From Thermoprotei archaeon (GTDB taxonomy: Archaea > Thermoproteota > Thermoprotei > Thermofilales > B20-G17): a stretch of DNA of 5,366 nt. The position numbers and the translations under genes are program-made. This document shows positions 1 through 4,936 of this stretch, in pieces. The stretch is from contig QMRW01000087.1 of the NCBI GenBank assembly GCA_003650785.1, forward strand, positions 1 through 5,366, given 5' to 3'. The notes below the pieces were generated by a model that made no database searches, was not told the origin of the DNA, and worked only from the letters and a program-made list of their open reading frames with translations. How positions within the stretch are numbered: position 1 is the first letter of the stretch; each line of letters opens with the position of its first letter.

Positions 1-375
1 GTCTCAGTCCTGGAGGAGCCCATCTTGGATCGTCCACAGCCACTACAACCGCTTTGGCATGCGATCTTTTCGCTATGGATGGAATCAACATTTGGAGTTC
101 CTGTGGAAGTCCTAATGAAAGTACCAGATCACACTTAGGAATATTACTGGGTAGATATGTGCTTGGAATATAATCGAGGGGGATTTCGAGTGAAGAGACT
201 TGTGAAAATTCGTGAATTCCCCAAATCCAGTGGGGAAATCCCCTATAGCATAGCAGCTCTACATTCTCCTTTGTCCATTCCCGGAGTAGGAGTAATAAAA
301 TATGAGGATACTTATGTGATAGAGAAGGATAGAGCAAAGAGAATTACAGACTATGAATATGAGATAGCAAAATAA
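1..375 (+). pseudogene. Broken 3' end of an M24 (creatinase/aminopeptidase P-like) peptidase gene, cut by the window edge
   Basis: The last part of the reading frame (142-375) carries IPGVG followed by KYED and a tail ending ITDYEYEIAK. This lines up with the C-terminal M24 pattern EPGIYIPGVGGVRIED...LT, so I read it as the end of an M24-type metallopeptidase or a non-peptidase relative of that fold. The second metal-binding Glu (in YED) is present, but the position of the Glu in the usual EPG motif holds His (LHSPLS). The frame does not start at the ATG at 157: upstream in the same frame there is a TAG at 139, and before that the most protein-like reading shifts to the third frame (GGAHLGSSTATTTAL, then DLFAMDGINIW, ending at a TAA about position 174). 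A frameshift or stop therefore separates the two halves. I cannot place the upstream half in a known family; its LGSSTA run superficially recalls GHMP kinases. The M24 call is moderate. Confidence 0.45.
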
Positions 376-628
376 ACTCTTAGACATGTTTTAAGAAAGG
401 TATAGGAATTAGAGAAGTTGATAGGCATAAGAGGAGTTTCATTCTGAGCTGACTAGCTCTTTAAGCCTTATCCTTTCATCCTATTCATTCTCATCAAACT
501 CTTTGTCTTAGATTACCATCGTAGATATATTGTTGAGCAATCAAAAGATAATCAAAAACACTACTATATAGGGCATATAATCAAACTATACACTCGTACT
601 ATGCCCGACTTTCTACCTCATCTGGTTT
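376..628. other. Gene-free spacer before the PHP gene
   Basis: No reading frame of useful length or protein-like composition is visible on either strand. There is a short inverted repeat, GAGCT-GACT-AGCTC, at 446-459, and a 7-base inverted repeat GGGCATA (571-577) / TATGCCC (600-606). The right arm of the latter runs into the longer inverted repeat that brackets the downstream promoter. No tRNA, CRISPR repeat or convincing C/D-box RNA was found. Confidence 0.5.
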
Positions 629-674
629 ACAGAAGAAGAAAAGTTTAATTCATAATTTTATATCTAAAGTCGGG
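604..674. repeat. Perfect 9-base inverted repeat bracketing the PHP gene promoter
   Basis: CCCGACTTT at 604-612 is mirrored by AAAGTCGGG at 666-674, with 53 bases between the arms. The purine-rich BRE and TATA box lie between the arms, and the right arm runs into the Shine-Dalgarno site. The arms are GC-rich compared with the spacer around them. It could be a regulator-binding site or a structure at the start of the message; chance is also possible for a 9-base match at this spacing. Confidence 0.4.
631..650 (+). promoter_or_regulatory. Archaeal BRE/TATA promoter of the PHP gene
   Basis: A purine-rich BRE-like run (AGAAGAAGAAAAG, 631-643) leads straight into TTTAAT (644-649). The expected transcription start, about 25-26 bases downstream, is near 672. 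That would give a message with a leader of about 10 bases beginning at the Shine-Dalgarno site. A second TATA-like string, TTTTATAT (656-663), would start transcription at about the ATG itself and cannot be excluded. Confidence 0.55.
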
Positions 675-677
675 AGG
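672..677 (+). promoter_or_regulatory. Shine-Dalgarno site of the PHP gene
   Basis: GGGAGG ends five bases before the ATG at 683, a good distance for anti-Shine-Dalgarno pairing. It supports 683 as the start codon. This differs from the two other plus-strand genes with visible promoters, which look leaderless. Confidence 0.6.
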
Positions 678-682
678 ATAAT

Positions 683-1633
683 ATGGATTTAGGGTCTTTA
701 GCTTTAGCTGATCTCCATATACATATGCATGAGGATGATCCTCCTCATAGAGGATGTAGCGTAGAAGAGATAGTGGAAGTCGCTTTAGAGCGTAATGTTA
801 AACTTATTGGAGTTGTAGAACATTATCCAGGAGGTGTACTGGAGTACTATGGAAGTATTGAAAATTACTGCATCCAAGTAAGAAAACAAATAAAGGTAGC
901 TAAGGAGAGATTTCCAGAGGTTGAGGTTCTCTTAGGTCTGGAGGCAAGTATCCTTACAGTGGATGGTGAACTTAATATTAGACCCGAGGAAGCTAGGAAG
1001 GTTGACTTTCTCTTAGTTGGAATGCATCATATCCCCGCTGGTGGAAAGTGCTTGCCCTACGAAATGAAGGGAAGAATAGGTGTGGGTGATGTCAAAGGTA
1101 ATCCTGAATATCGGTCTTTTCTACGTAAGTTTAACTGGAAAGATCTTATTGAGGATTGGCAAGAGGCTACACTATCCCTAATGCGAAATCCTCTCGTTAG
1201 CATTTATGCACATCCAGTCCAGTGGCCTCTTGTAGTTATGAGAAAGTTCTTGCCAAAGGAAAGGTGGCATCTTAGGAAGATTGAAGATTTAATCCCACCA
1301 CACATCGCTCAAGAAATCTTCTCAAATGCGAGAAAGGCTGGTATAGCATGGGAAGTTAATAATGGCTACCTTCCAGTAGAATATAGAGTTGATAATAAGT
1401 ATGTAGGTGCAGGCAATAAGAGAGGAGAAAATAGTTGGTCAGGAATGATAGATCTCTTCAGGATTGTAGGAGAATACGAAGTGAAAGTCTCCCTAGGGAC
1501 AGATGCACATGTGCCTATGGAACTAGAAAGGGTTGGTAGATTAGCGAATGCTATAGAGTTATTAAGGCTTGCAGGAGTGAGTAAGGAGAATATTATTCTA
1601 AAAAGAGAACAAATTCGTCTTTGCGGAACCTAG
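683..1633 (+). CDS. PHP-superfamily metal-dependent hydrolase (phosphoesterase-like)
   Basis: This 316-residue protein shows the metal-binding motifs of the PHP (polymerase and histidinol phosphatase) fold in the right order: DLHIHMH at 10-16 (H12, H14), VEHYP at 45-49 (E46, H47), GLEAS at 85-89 (E87), GMHHI at 113-117, YAHPV at 175-179 (H177), WEVN at 223-226 (E224), and GTDAH at 272-276 (D274, H276). The full set is that of a TIM-like barrel holding two or three metal ions. Known members hydrolyse phosphomonoesters such as histidinol phosphate, or act on nucleotides; the substrate here cannot be read from sequence. The insert at about 118-150, after the GMHHI strand, may shape substrate choice. 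There is no signal peptide or membrane segment, so it is probably cytosolic. The start is set by the Shine-Dalgarno site five bases upstream. It stands alone, with no histidine-biosynthesis neighbours, so I would not call it HisK. Confidence 0.88.
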   Translation: MDLGSLALADLHIHMHEDDPPHRGCSVEEIVEVALERNVKLIGVVEHYPGGVLEYYGSIENYCIQVRKQIKVAKERFPEVEVLLGLEASILTVDGELNIRPEEARKVDFLLVGMHHIPAGGKCLPYEMKGRIGVGDVKGNPEYRSFLRKFNWKDLIEDWQEATLSLMRNPLVSIYAHPVQWPLVVMRKFLPKERWHLRKIEDLIPPHIAQEIFSNARKAGIAWEVNNGYLPVEYRVDNKYVGAGNKRGENSWSGMIDLFRIVGEYEVKVSLGTDAHVPMELERVGRLANAIELLRLAGVSKENIILKREQIRLCGT

Positions 1634-1719
1634 TAGAACTTTGGTTAGATAAAGAGATAGATATAGGAGAACTTTCTATGAAGCTAAGGGAAACTAAGAC
1701 TCTATATTGGTTGACATAG
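1585..1719 (+). pseudogene. Possible fragment of a small antitoxin-like protein overlapping the PHP stop
   Basis: A frame different from that of the PHP gene is open for 44 codons across the PHP stop. After the PHP end it reads VELWLDKEIDIGELSMKLRE, then a few residues to a TAG. The pattern 'ELyl.g.IdigelA..L' loosely resembles the middle of UPF0175 or HTH-type antitoxins. There is no start codon with a promoter or ribosome site, and nothing recognisable after the stop. It is best treated as possible gene debris, or as a chance reading. Confidence 0.2.
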
Positions 1720-1794
1720 TGCAAGAATACTAGAGTTTATAAGGAAATGTCTTTGTAGATAGAGAAAGTAGTCAAAAGATAATTAAGAGAAACT

Positions 1795-1829
1795 GGGTAA
1801 TAACTTCGGTAGCATGAAGGTTATTACCC
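1795..1829. repeat. Inverted repeat, 10-base perfect arms
   Basis: GGGTAATAAC (1795-1804) pairs with GTTATTACCC (1820-1829). TTC/GAA extends the stem inward after one bulged G, leaving a short 8-base loop. It lies about 160 bases after the PHP stop, is not followed by a T-run, and is too far away to be an obvious terminator of that gene. It may be an end of a degraded insertion. Confidence 0.5.
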
Positions 1830-1837
1830 TCATATTC

Positions 1838-1852
1838 ACTGCTAATAGCAGT
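1838..1852. repeat. 15-base near-perfect palindrome
   Basis: ACTGCTA-A-TAGCAGT, two 7-base arms around a single central A. It starts eight bases after the preceding inverted repeat. This shape suits a dimeric DNA-binding protein, but no neighbouring gene start is close enough to make it an evident operator. Confidence 0.4.
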
Positions 1853-1926
1853 AGACTCTGCATTACCATCGAGTAAAGTGGTGGGAATTGAAGTGGAGAG
1901 CATGTTATCTAGTATCAAAATCTTAG

Positions 1927-1977
1927 TTAGCAACTTAGTATCTAGAAATTAGAAGGTTGATAAGCTTAAGTTGCTAA
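1927..1977. repeat. Inverted repeat, 11-base perfect arms
   Basis: TTAGCAACTTA (1927-1937) is mirrored by TAAGTTGCTAA (1967-1977), with 29 bases between. It is the longest perfect inverted repeat found in the window and the third within under 200 bases. No flanking direct repeat was seen that would mark a transposition event. Confidence 0.45.
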
Positions 1978-2142
1978 AGCAGGAAATCACTATGTTTAAC
2001 CGGTCTAAAAGAGCCAGGAATACGGATATAGGGAAGTTAAAGGCTTTAGTTAAAAAGCGTAGCTTAAGAGTTAAGGAATAATATGAGGATAAGCTAACTC
2101 TTACTTTTGGAGTGAAGTACGAAAAAATGATAATTAATAAAA

Positions 2143-2340
2143 CTATGGCTCTGGAATCCATTGAATATAGAATGTACCTCCTACTCGAATTGGAGTATTG
2201 CCCGTATTTGTAACGCTTACTATTAGGAGGCCATCACTTATTCCATATGTAATAGTACAACTTGCTCCAGAAGGAGAGTAGCAATAATCCTCCTAGCAGC
2301 CCTATAATAATAACTATTGCTTATACTAGCCCCCTATCAT
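2143..2340 (-). pseudogene. Decayed small secreted protein, archaeal pilin-like
   Basis: Read on the minus strand from the ATG at 2340, the pieces are MI, then after a shift in a G-run GLV, an in-frame TAA, and a strongly hydrophobic run AIVIIIGLLGGLLLL. After a one-base shift comes SPSGASCTITYG, then DGLLIVSVTNTGNTPIRVGG, ending at a TAG with IPEP. A short N-terminus, one membrane segment and a beta-rich domain with VTNTGN is the plan of archaeal type IV pilin-like and other small membrane-anchored secreted proteins. An A/T-rich TATA-like string (about 2359-2370) lies 23-24 bases before the ATG, as for a leaderless gene. At least three lesions show that it is dead. The family assignment rests on architecture only. 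Confidence 0.45.
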
Positions 2341-2430
2341 ATATAGATTAGACTATACTAATTAATTTTTATTATTGAATGGTATGGTCTTTACTATAAC
2401 CTTGACCTTTACTAGACTTTTCAAAATAAG

Positions 2431-2440
2431 GATATAAAGG
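2431..2440 (+). promoter_or_regulatory. TATA box of the MNT gene (leaderless)
   Basis: GATATAAAGG is centred about 26-27 bases upstream of the ATG at 2463, after a purine-rich stretch (CAAAATAAG) that can serve as BRE. The predicted transcription start coincides with the start codon. There is no Shine-Dalgarno site before it, which is consistent with leaderless translation. Confidence 0.6.
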
Positions 2441-2462
2441 TGTGTATCTATTCAAATAAGTG

Positions 2463-2840
2463 ATGCTGTTGAGCGATTCGAGGAGTAAAATTAGCTATTA
2501 TCTTGAGGAAATAGTTCAAAAACTGAGAGGGCAGGCTCTTAAGGTAGTACTGTATGGTAGCTATGTGAGAGGACATTATAGAGAGGGAGAGAGCGATATC
2601 GACATACTCATAATCACTAAGGGTAAGGTAGAGGATGATGAGGTATACAATGTATGGCTTAAGGCACTACTAAATGGCGTAACTTTTGAGATTGTATGGC
2701 TAAGCATAGATGAATATTTCAGGCTTAAGCAGATGAACTCTCCTTATCTTAAACAGGTGGAGAAGGAAGGTATAGTAGTCTATGATATAGATCCTGAGAT
2801 AGAGTACATCAAGAGTCTAGTAAGAAAAGCTGAGAGATGA
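2463..2840 (+). CDS. Minimal nucleotidyltransferase (MNT-type antitoxin) domain protein
   Basis: This 125-residue protein is a stand-alone nucleotidyltransferase of the pol-beta superfamily. It has the helix-turn GSYVRG (32-37), followed by ESDIDILI (43-50) with the two metal-binding Asp residues D45 and D47; the third acidic residue is probably E76 in FEIVW. MNT proteins pair with HEPN RNases, and in characterised systems the MNT neutralises the HEPN partner by transferring AMP to it. The ATGA overlap of its stop with the start of a HEPN reading frame fits that operon. Here, however, the HEPN gene is broken, so this antitoxin seems to have no functional partner at its own locus. A GTG at 2460 is also in frame, but the TATA box position favours ATG 2463. 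The active-site residues are intact and the frame is undamaged. Confidence 0.85.
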   Translation: MLLSDSRSKISYYLEEIVQKLRGQALKVVLYGSYVRGHYREGESDIDILIITKGKVEDDEVYNVWLKALLNGVTFEIVWLSIDEYFRLKQMNSPYLKQVEKEGIVVYDIDPEIEYIKSLVRKAER

Positions 2841-3022
2841 CTCAGGAGCGCTAAAAGAGAATATCAGGAAGGGAGTTACGATTTCTCTTGGTGAAAGCAT
2901 TTAATGCAATTGAAATGCTGATAAGGGCTTCCTTATTGATGAAAGGACTAGAGGATGTAATAAGAACTCATGGAGAAAAAATTCAGAAGTTTGAAGAGAG
3001 ATTAATCCTCAAACCGCCTTAA
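2837..3022 (+). pseudogene. Broken and truncated HEPN-domain toxin gene, partner of the MNT gene
   Basis: An ATG at 2837 overlaps the MNT stop as ATGA. It encodes MTQER, then the sense moves one frame over (AKREYQEGSYDFS, up to about 2888), then back to the original frame for VKAFNAIEMLIRASLLMKGL and VIRTHGEKIQKFEERLIL. Together these read as the N-terminal half of a HEPN domain: an amphipathic first helix, the AFNAIEMLIRA second helix, and the RTH segment that carries the catalytic His in HEPN RNases. Two compensating frameshifts interrupt the first 20 codons, and a TAA at 3020 ends the frame. The usual C-terminal 50 or more residues are missing. Similarity stops where the GC-rich block starts, so an insertion or deletion there probably removed the rest. 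Identification is firm; function is lost unless recoding occurs. Confidence 0.75.
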
Positions 3023-3136
3023 TGGGGAGGCTCTCCGCCATTAAAGGGGGATGTCGCTCTGGGCGTAGGGCGAGCATCCAGAGCGGAAACGTAGACGGCA
3101 GAGGTAGGGGTGGAGAAAAACAACACCATTCTACCT
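3013..3136 (+). other. GC-rich structured block: candidate non-coding RNA or IS605/TnpB 3'-end remnant
   Basis: The block is about 60% GC by hand count in an otherwise AT-rich window, and its edges are sharp. It can form three hairpins in a row. The first pairs TTAATGG (3019-3025) with CCATTAA (3038-3044), with an inner GGAG/CTCC (3026-3029/3033-3036). The second pairs CGCTCTGG (3055-3062) with CCAGAGCG (3078-3085). The third pairs AGGTAG (3102-3107) with CTACCT (3131-3136), plus GGTG/CACC inside. In AT-rich hyperthermophiles, GC-rich islands often mark structured RNAs. The plus strand also has a coding-like reading, SPPLKGDVALGVGRASRAET, then TAG, then EVGVEKNNTILPMKKGEIED. This recalls the poorly conserved tails of TnpB proteins, whose genes overlap a structured guide RNA at their 3' end. 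I saw no TnpB catalytic core or zinc finger, so this remains a hypothesis. It does not match tRNA, SRP RNA or RNase P landmarks. Confidence 0.4.
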
Positions 3137-3187
3137 ATGAAAAAGGGGGAGATTGAGGATAGAGAGTTCTATCAACATAAGATAGTC

Positions 3188-3197
3188 TTTAATATAT
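3188..3197 (+). promoter_or_regulatory. TATA box of the ATPase gene (leaderless)
   Basis: TTTAATATAT is centred about 27 bases upstream of the ATG at 3220, so transcription should start at or within a base or two of that codon. No Shine-Dalgarno site precedes it. The box lies about 50 bases after the GC-rich block, so the ATPase is probably transcribed independently of the MNT/HEPN remnants. Confidence 0.6.
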
Positions 3198-3219
3198 TCC
3201 AAGTCCTTTGTATAATCAG

Positions 3220-4338
3220 ATGAAGACTATGGAGAATATAGTGAAGAGTCTTGAGGAATATTTAGTTCCATCATTAAATATAAACTTTGTTGATAGACTA
3301 TGTGAAACTAGGCAAATATTGAATATTATTGACCGAATGAAGATAGGGTCATGGATACATGTAGTAACGGGTCCATGGGGTTGCGGGAAAAGTGAGTGGG
3401 CTAGGGCTTTAGTCTATGCACTGAATAAGATAGATGAATACAATGTAATTTATCTAGATTTAACTGAGAAAGAGATCGATAAATTTTATGCTACTACGAA
3501 AATGGAATTAATTGAATTGATAGAAGATGTGATTAAGGAAATTGCTGGAGATAGGGCAAAAATACCTTGGTATGTATACAGGGTGTTAAAGGAGATTTAT
3601 GTAAAAATGAAGACTAGGAGTAGAGATCTCATTATAATATTTGATGAGATAACTTATGCCATTAGAAGAGATAGATATGAACTTGAAGCTTTTGTAAATA
3701 GTCTCGGTCAAAAGTTAATAGCCATTGCGAATGAATATTCTTGTAAAGCTCATGCGATAGTCATTACGAGCGATCAATTAGCTTCGAGGTATTTTACTCT
3801 CCTTTCAGGCAAGTTGTTAAGTAATTACGTCATGTGGAATTTAGATAAGAACTCTTTTAGTAAGCTTGTAAAGAGTTTGAATTCTCCGCTCGATATTGAT
3901 AGTCTCTGGAAGATAATTGGAGGAAATCCTAGGGCTCTAGCTGAGATCTGGTTAAATTATGATTGGAATTTATCCTATTACATTGAGAGGCAGATAGATA
4001 AGGTAGGAGTGAGCATTAGAGAGAAGGCTATTGAAATAAGTAATCGAAGGAATATTACATATGATGATGCTATTTGTTTAATATACGATGAATTAGATAG
4101 GGCTCTAGATAATATTGGAGAGCTTGATACAATACTTTTATGGGATGTACTGCTTAGAGAGAACATTGCGATCTATGTCGATAATAGGTTTCATAAATTA
4201 TCAGAGTTGCCTCCTGATACCTGGATTTCAAGTAGGTGTGCTTTTCAACTGCCAATTTACTACTGGATACTAAAGGCTATAGCTGAACATAGGACATTAA
4301 ACGTAGATGTTGAATCTGTCATGAAATTTTTACCTTGA
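3220..4338 (+). CDS. Archaeal P-loop ATPase (ATPase_2 / MNS-STAND-like family)
   Basis: A 372-residue protein with the layout of the archaeal ATPase family (PF01637 type), related to STAND and ORC/Cdc6 ATPases. Features in order are an N-terminal FVDR...E signature (23-29); Walker A GPWGCGKSE (51-59, catalytic K57); Walker B LIIIFDE (137-143, D142 and E143); sensor-1-like VITSD (181-185); and the family motif GGNPRAL (234-240) that ends the AAA-type lid. The last 110 or so residues look helical, with a likely winged-helix segment around ENIAIYVDNRFHKL (315-328). Such proteins are numerous in Sulfolobales and other hyperthermophilic archaea. Their roles are mostly unproven; defence, stress response and mobile-element functions have been proposed. 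There is no membrane segment. The TATA box favours ATG 3220 over an in-frame TTG at 3208. It is intact amid decayed neighbours, which suggests selection or recent arrival. Confidence 0.85.
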   Translation: MKTMENIVKSLEEYLVPSLNINFVDRLCETRQILNIIDRMKIGSWIHVVTGPWGCGKSEWARALVYALNKIDEYNVIYLDLTEKEIDKFYATTKMELIELIEDVIKEIAGDRAKIPWYVYRVLKEIYVKMKTRSRDLIIIFDEITYAIRRDRYELEAFVNSLGQKLIAIANEYSCKAHAIVITSDQLASRYFTLLSGKLLSNYVMWNLDKNSFSKLVKSLNSPLDIDSLWKIIGGNPRALAEIWLNYDWNLSYYIERQIDKVGVSIREKAIEISNRRNITYDDAICLIYDELDRALDNIGELDTILLWDVLLRENIAIYVDNRFHKLSELPPDTWISSRCAFQLPIYYWILKAIAEHRTLNVDVESVMKFLP

Positions 4339-4344
4339 AACCTA

Positions 4345-4545
4345 TTAGTTCTTCGCCGAGTTTTCAAACTCCCATGTAGTGAGGTTTAAAGCCTTGTGGA
4401 ATCTATGTCTCGGGAGGATTTTATAAGCTTTGATTACTAACTCTGTTGCTTTAAGGACTTCCCTTTATACATGGAAAGCTTTTAGGTTGAGGTGTATAAT
4501 GTTGTATTCATGACACTTAAGTACTTTCATTACTTTAACCCTCAT
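4345..4545 (-). pseudogene. Small unidentified gene with one internal stop
   Basis: On the minus strand an ATG at 4545 opens MRVKVMKVLKCHEYN, continues IIHLNLKAFHV, meets a single TAA, and resumes in the same frame with REVLKATELVIKAYKILPRH, then RFHKALNLTTWEFENSAKN to a stop at 4345. Restoring one base (TAA to TAC or TAT) would give an uninterrupted protein of 66 residues reading HVYREVLK across the break. It has Crenarchaea-like codon use and no frame damage beyond that stop, so it is a recent pseudogene or a sequencing or assembly error. I do not recognise the family. It converges on the ATPase gene with only six bases between the two stops. Confidence 0.45.
4358..4371. repeat. Short palindrome between the convergent genes
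   Basis: GAGTTT-TC-AAACTC, two perfect 6-base arms around two bases, 20 bases after the ATPase stop and inside the 3' end of the minus-strand pseudogene. It could form a small hairpin at the end of the ATPase message. Archaeal terminators rely on T-runs rather than hairpins, and only a four-base T-run lies within it, so a terminator role is weakly supported. Confidence 0.25.
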
Positions 4546-4564
4546 TCTCTTCTAGGAATGTTAG

Positions 4565-4930
4565 TTCTTTGATAGCTTACTAGCAATAGAATTGCTGAGT
4601 CCAACGATGAGGACTATGAGTCTCTATGAATTCAAGTTCGATGAGGAGAGTACTGAACAGAATATTCGAATAGTGAAATTAATGAAAATGTAATCCCCCA
4701 GTCGAGTTTAGAGGATATCAGTCATAATGAAGACTTCACTATACATATATCAAAAATTATGGAAGTAGCAGAGAATAAGAACAGTCATGTCCTATGCTAA
4801 TTTTAGAACAGGCTTTATTGATGCAAACATTACCAGATTCGATTTATGCTAAGCTAGAACATTTAAGTTAGACTGGAGAGTGGTAATGTATTCTCTTAAG
4901 AGGGAACAAGTTACCTACCAATACTTAAGT
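4565..4930 (+). pseudogene. Possible decayed plus-strand gene, family unknown
   Basis: Protein-like pieces follow one another on the plus strand with frame changes. First comes FFDSLLAIELLSPTMRTMSL, then YEFKFDEESTEQNIRIVKLM ending at a TAA (4691). The next frame gives NENVIPQSSLEDISHNEDF and then ISKIMEVAENKNSH. Back in the first frame, MSYANFRTGFIDANITRFDL meets a TAA, and the sense continues ARTFKLDWRVVMYSLKREQ. The acidic and hydrophobic periodicity is more regular than expected of random AT-rich sequence, and the order of pieces fits one gene of about 120 codons with two shifts and a stop. No motif identifies it. The 28-codon frame at 4607-4693 taken alone has no promoter and is probably part of this relic. 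Confidence 0.3.
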
Positions 4931-4936
4931 CATTTA

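Larger units (their letters stand above)
1634..2142. other. Gene-free, repeat-bearing stretch
   Basis: There is no intact gene. A plus-strand frame from 1953 to 2211 is Lys/Arg-rich and broken by one TAA at 2079; its first part (about 42 codons) is protein-like but matches no family I know. The hydrophobic minus-strand frame across 1949-2161 is what antisense of Lys-rich plus-strand sequence would give, so I do not call it. Three inverted repeats lie between 1795 and 1977 and are listed separately. The composition suggests long-decayed sequence rather than a regulatory region for one gene. Confidence 0.4.

Noticed and set aside
157..375. Stand-alone 72-residue gene starting at ATG 157
   Set aside because: Protein-like sequence continues upstream of the ATG, no promoter or ribosome site precedes it, and the content matches only the tail of a larger family.
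487..500. C/D-box sRNA on the minus strand (a TGATGA string)
   Set aside because: A C-box-like string is present but no D box (CTGA) lies at a proper distance, so the pair of boxes is missing.
683..1633. Calling the PHP protein histidinol phosphatase (HisK)
   Set aside because: Only general PHP metal-binding motifs are visible and no histidine-biosynthesis genes are nearby, so the specific substrate is unsupported.
1949..2161. Minus-strand 70-codon frame with hydrophobic N-terminus
   Set aside because: Its hydrophobicity is what antisense of a Lys-rich plus-strand frame produces. It starts inside the better-supported pilin-like relic in another frame and shows no domain or motif.
3013..3136. 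tRNA, SRP RNA or RNase P RNA in the GC-rich block
   Set aside because: No T-loop consensus or acceptor stem for tRNA, no SRP Alu or helix-8 signature, and the conserved RNase P core strings were not found; it is also too short for the last two.
3137..3223. 28-codon small ORF starting at ATG 3137
   Set aside because: It has no promoter of its own, its frame continues from the GC-rich block, and it overlaps the ATPase promoter and start.
3978..4166. Minus-strand 62-codon frame
   Set aside because: It lies wholly inside the ATPase gene on the opposite strand, is Ser/Leu-rich as shadows usually are, and has no motif.
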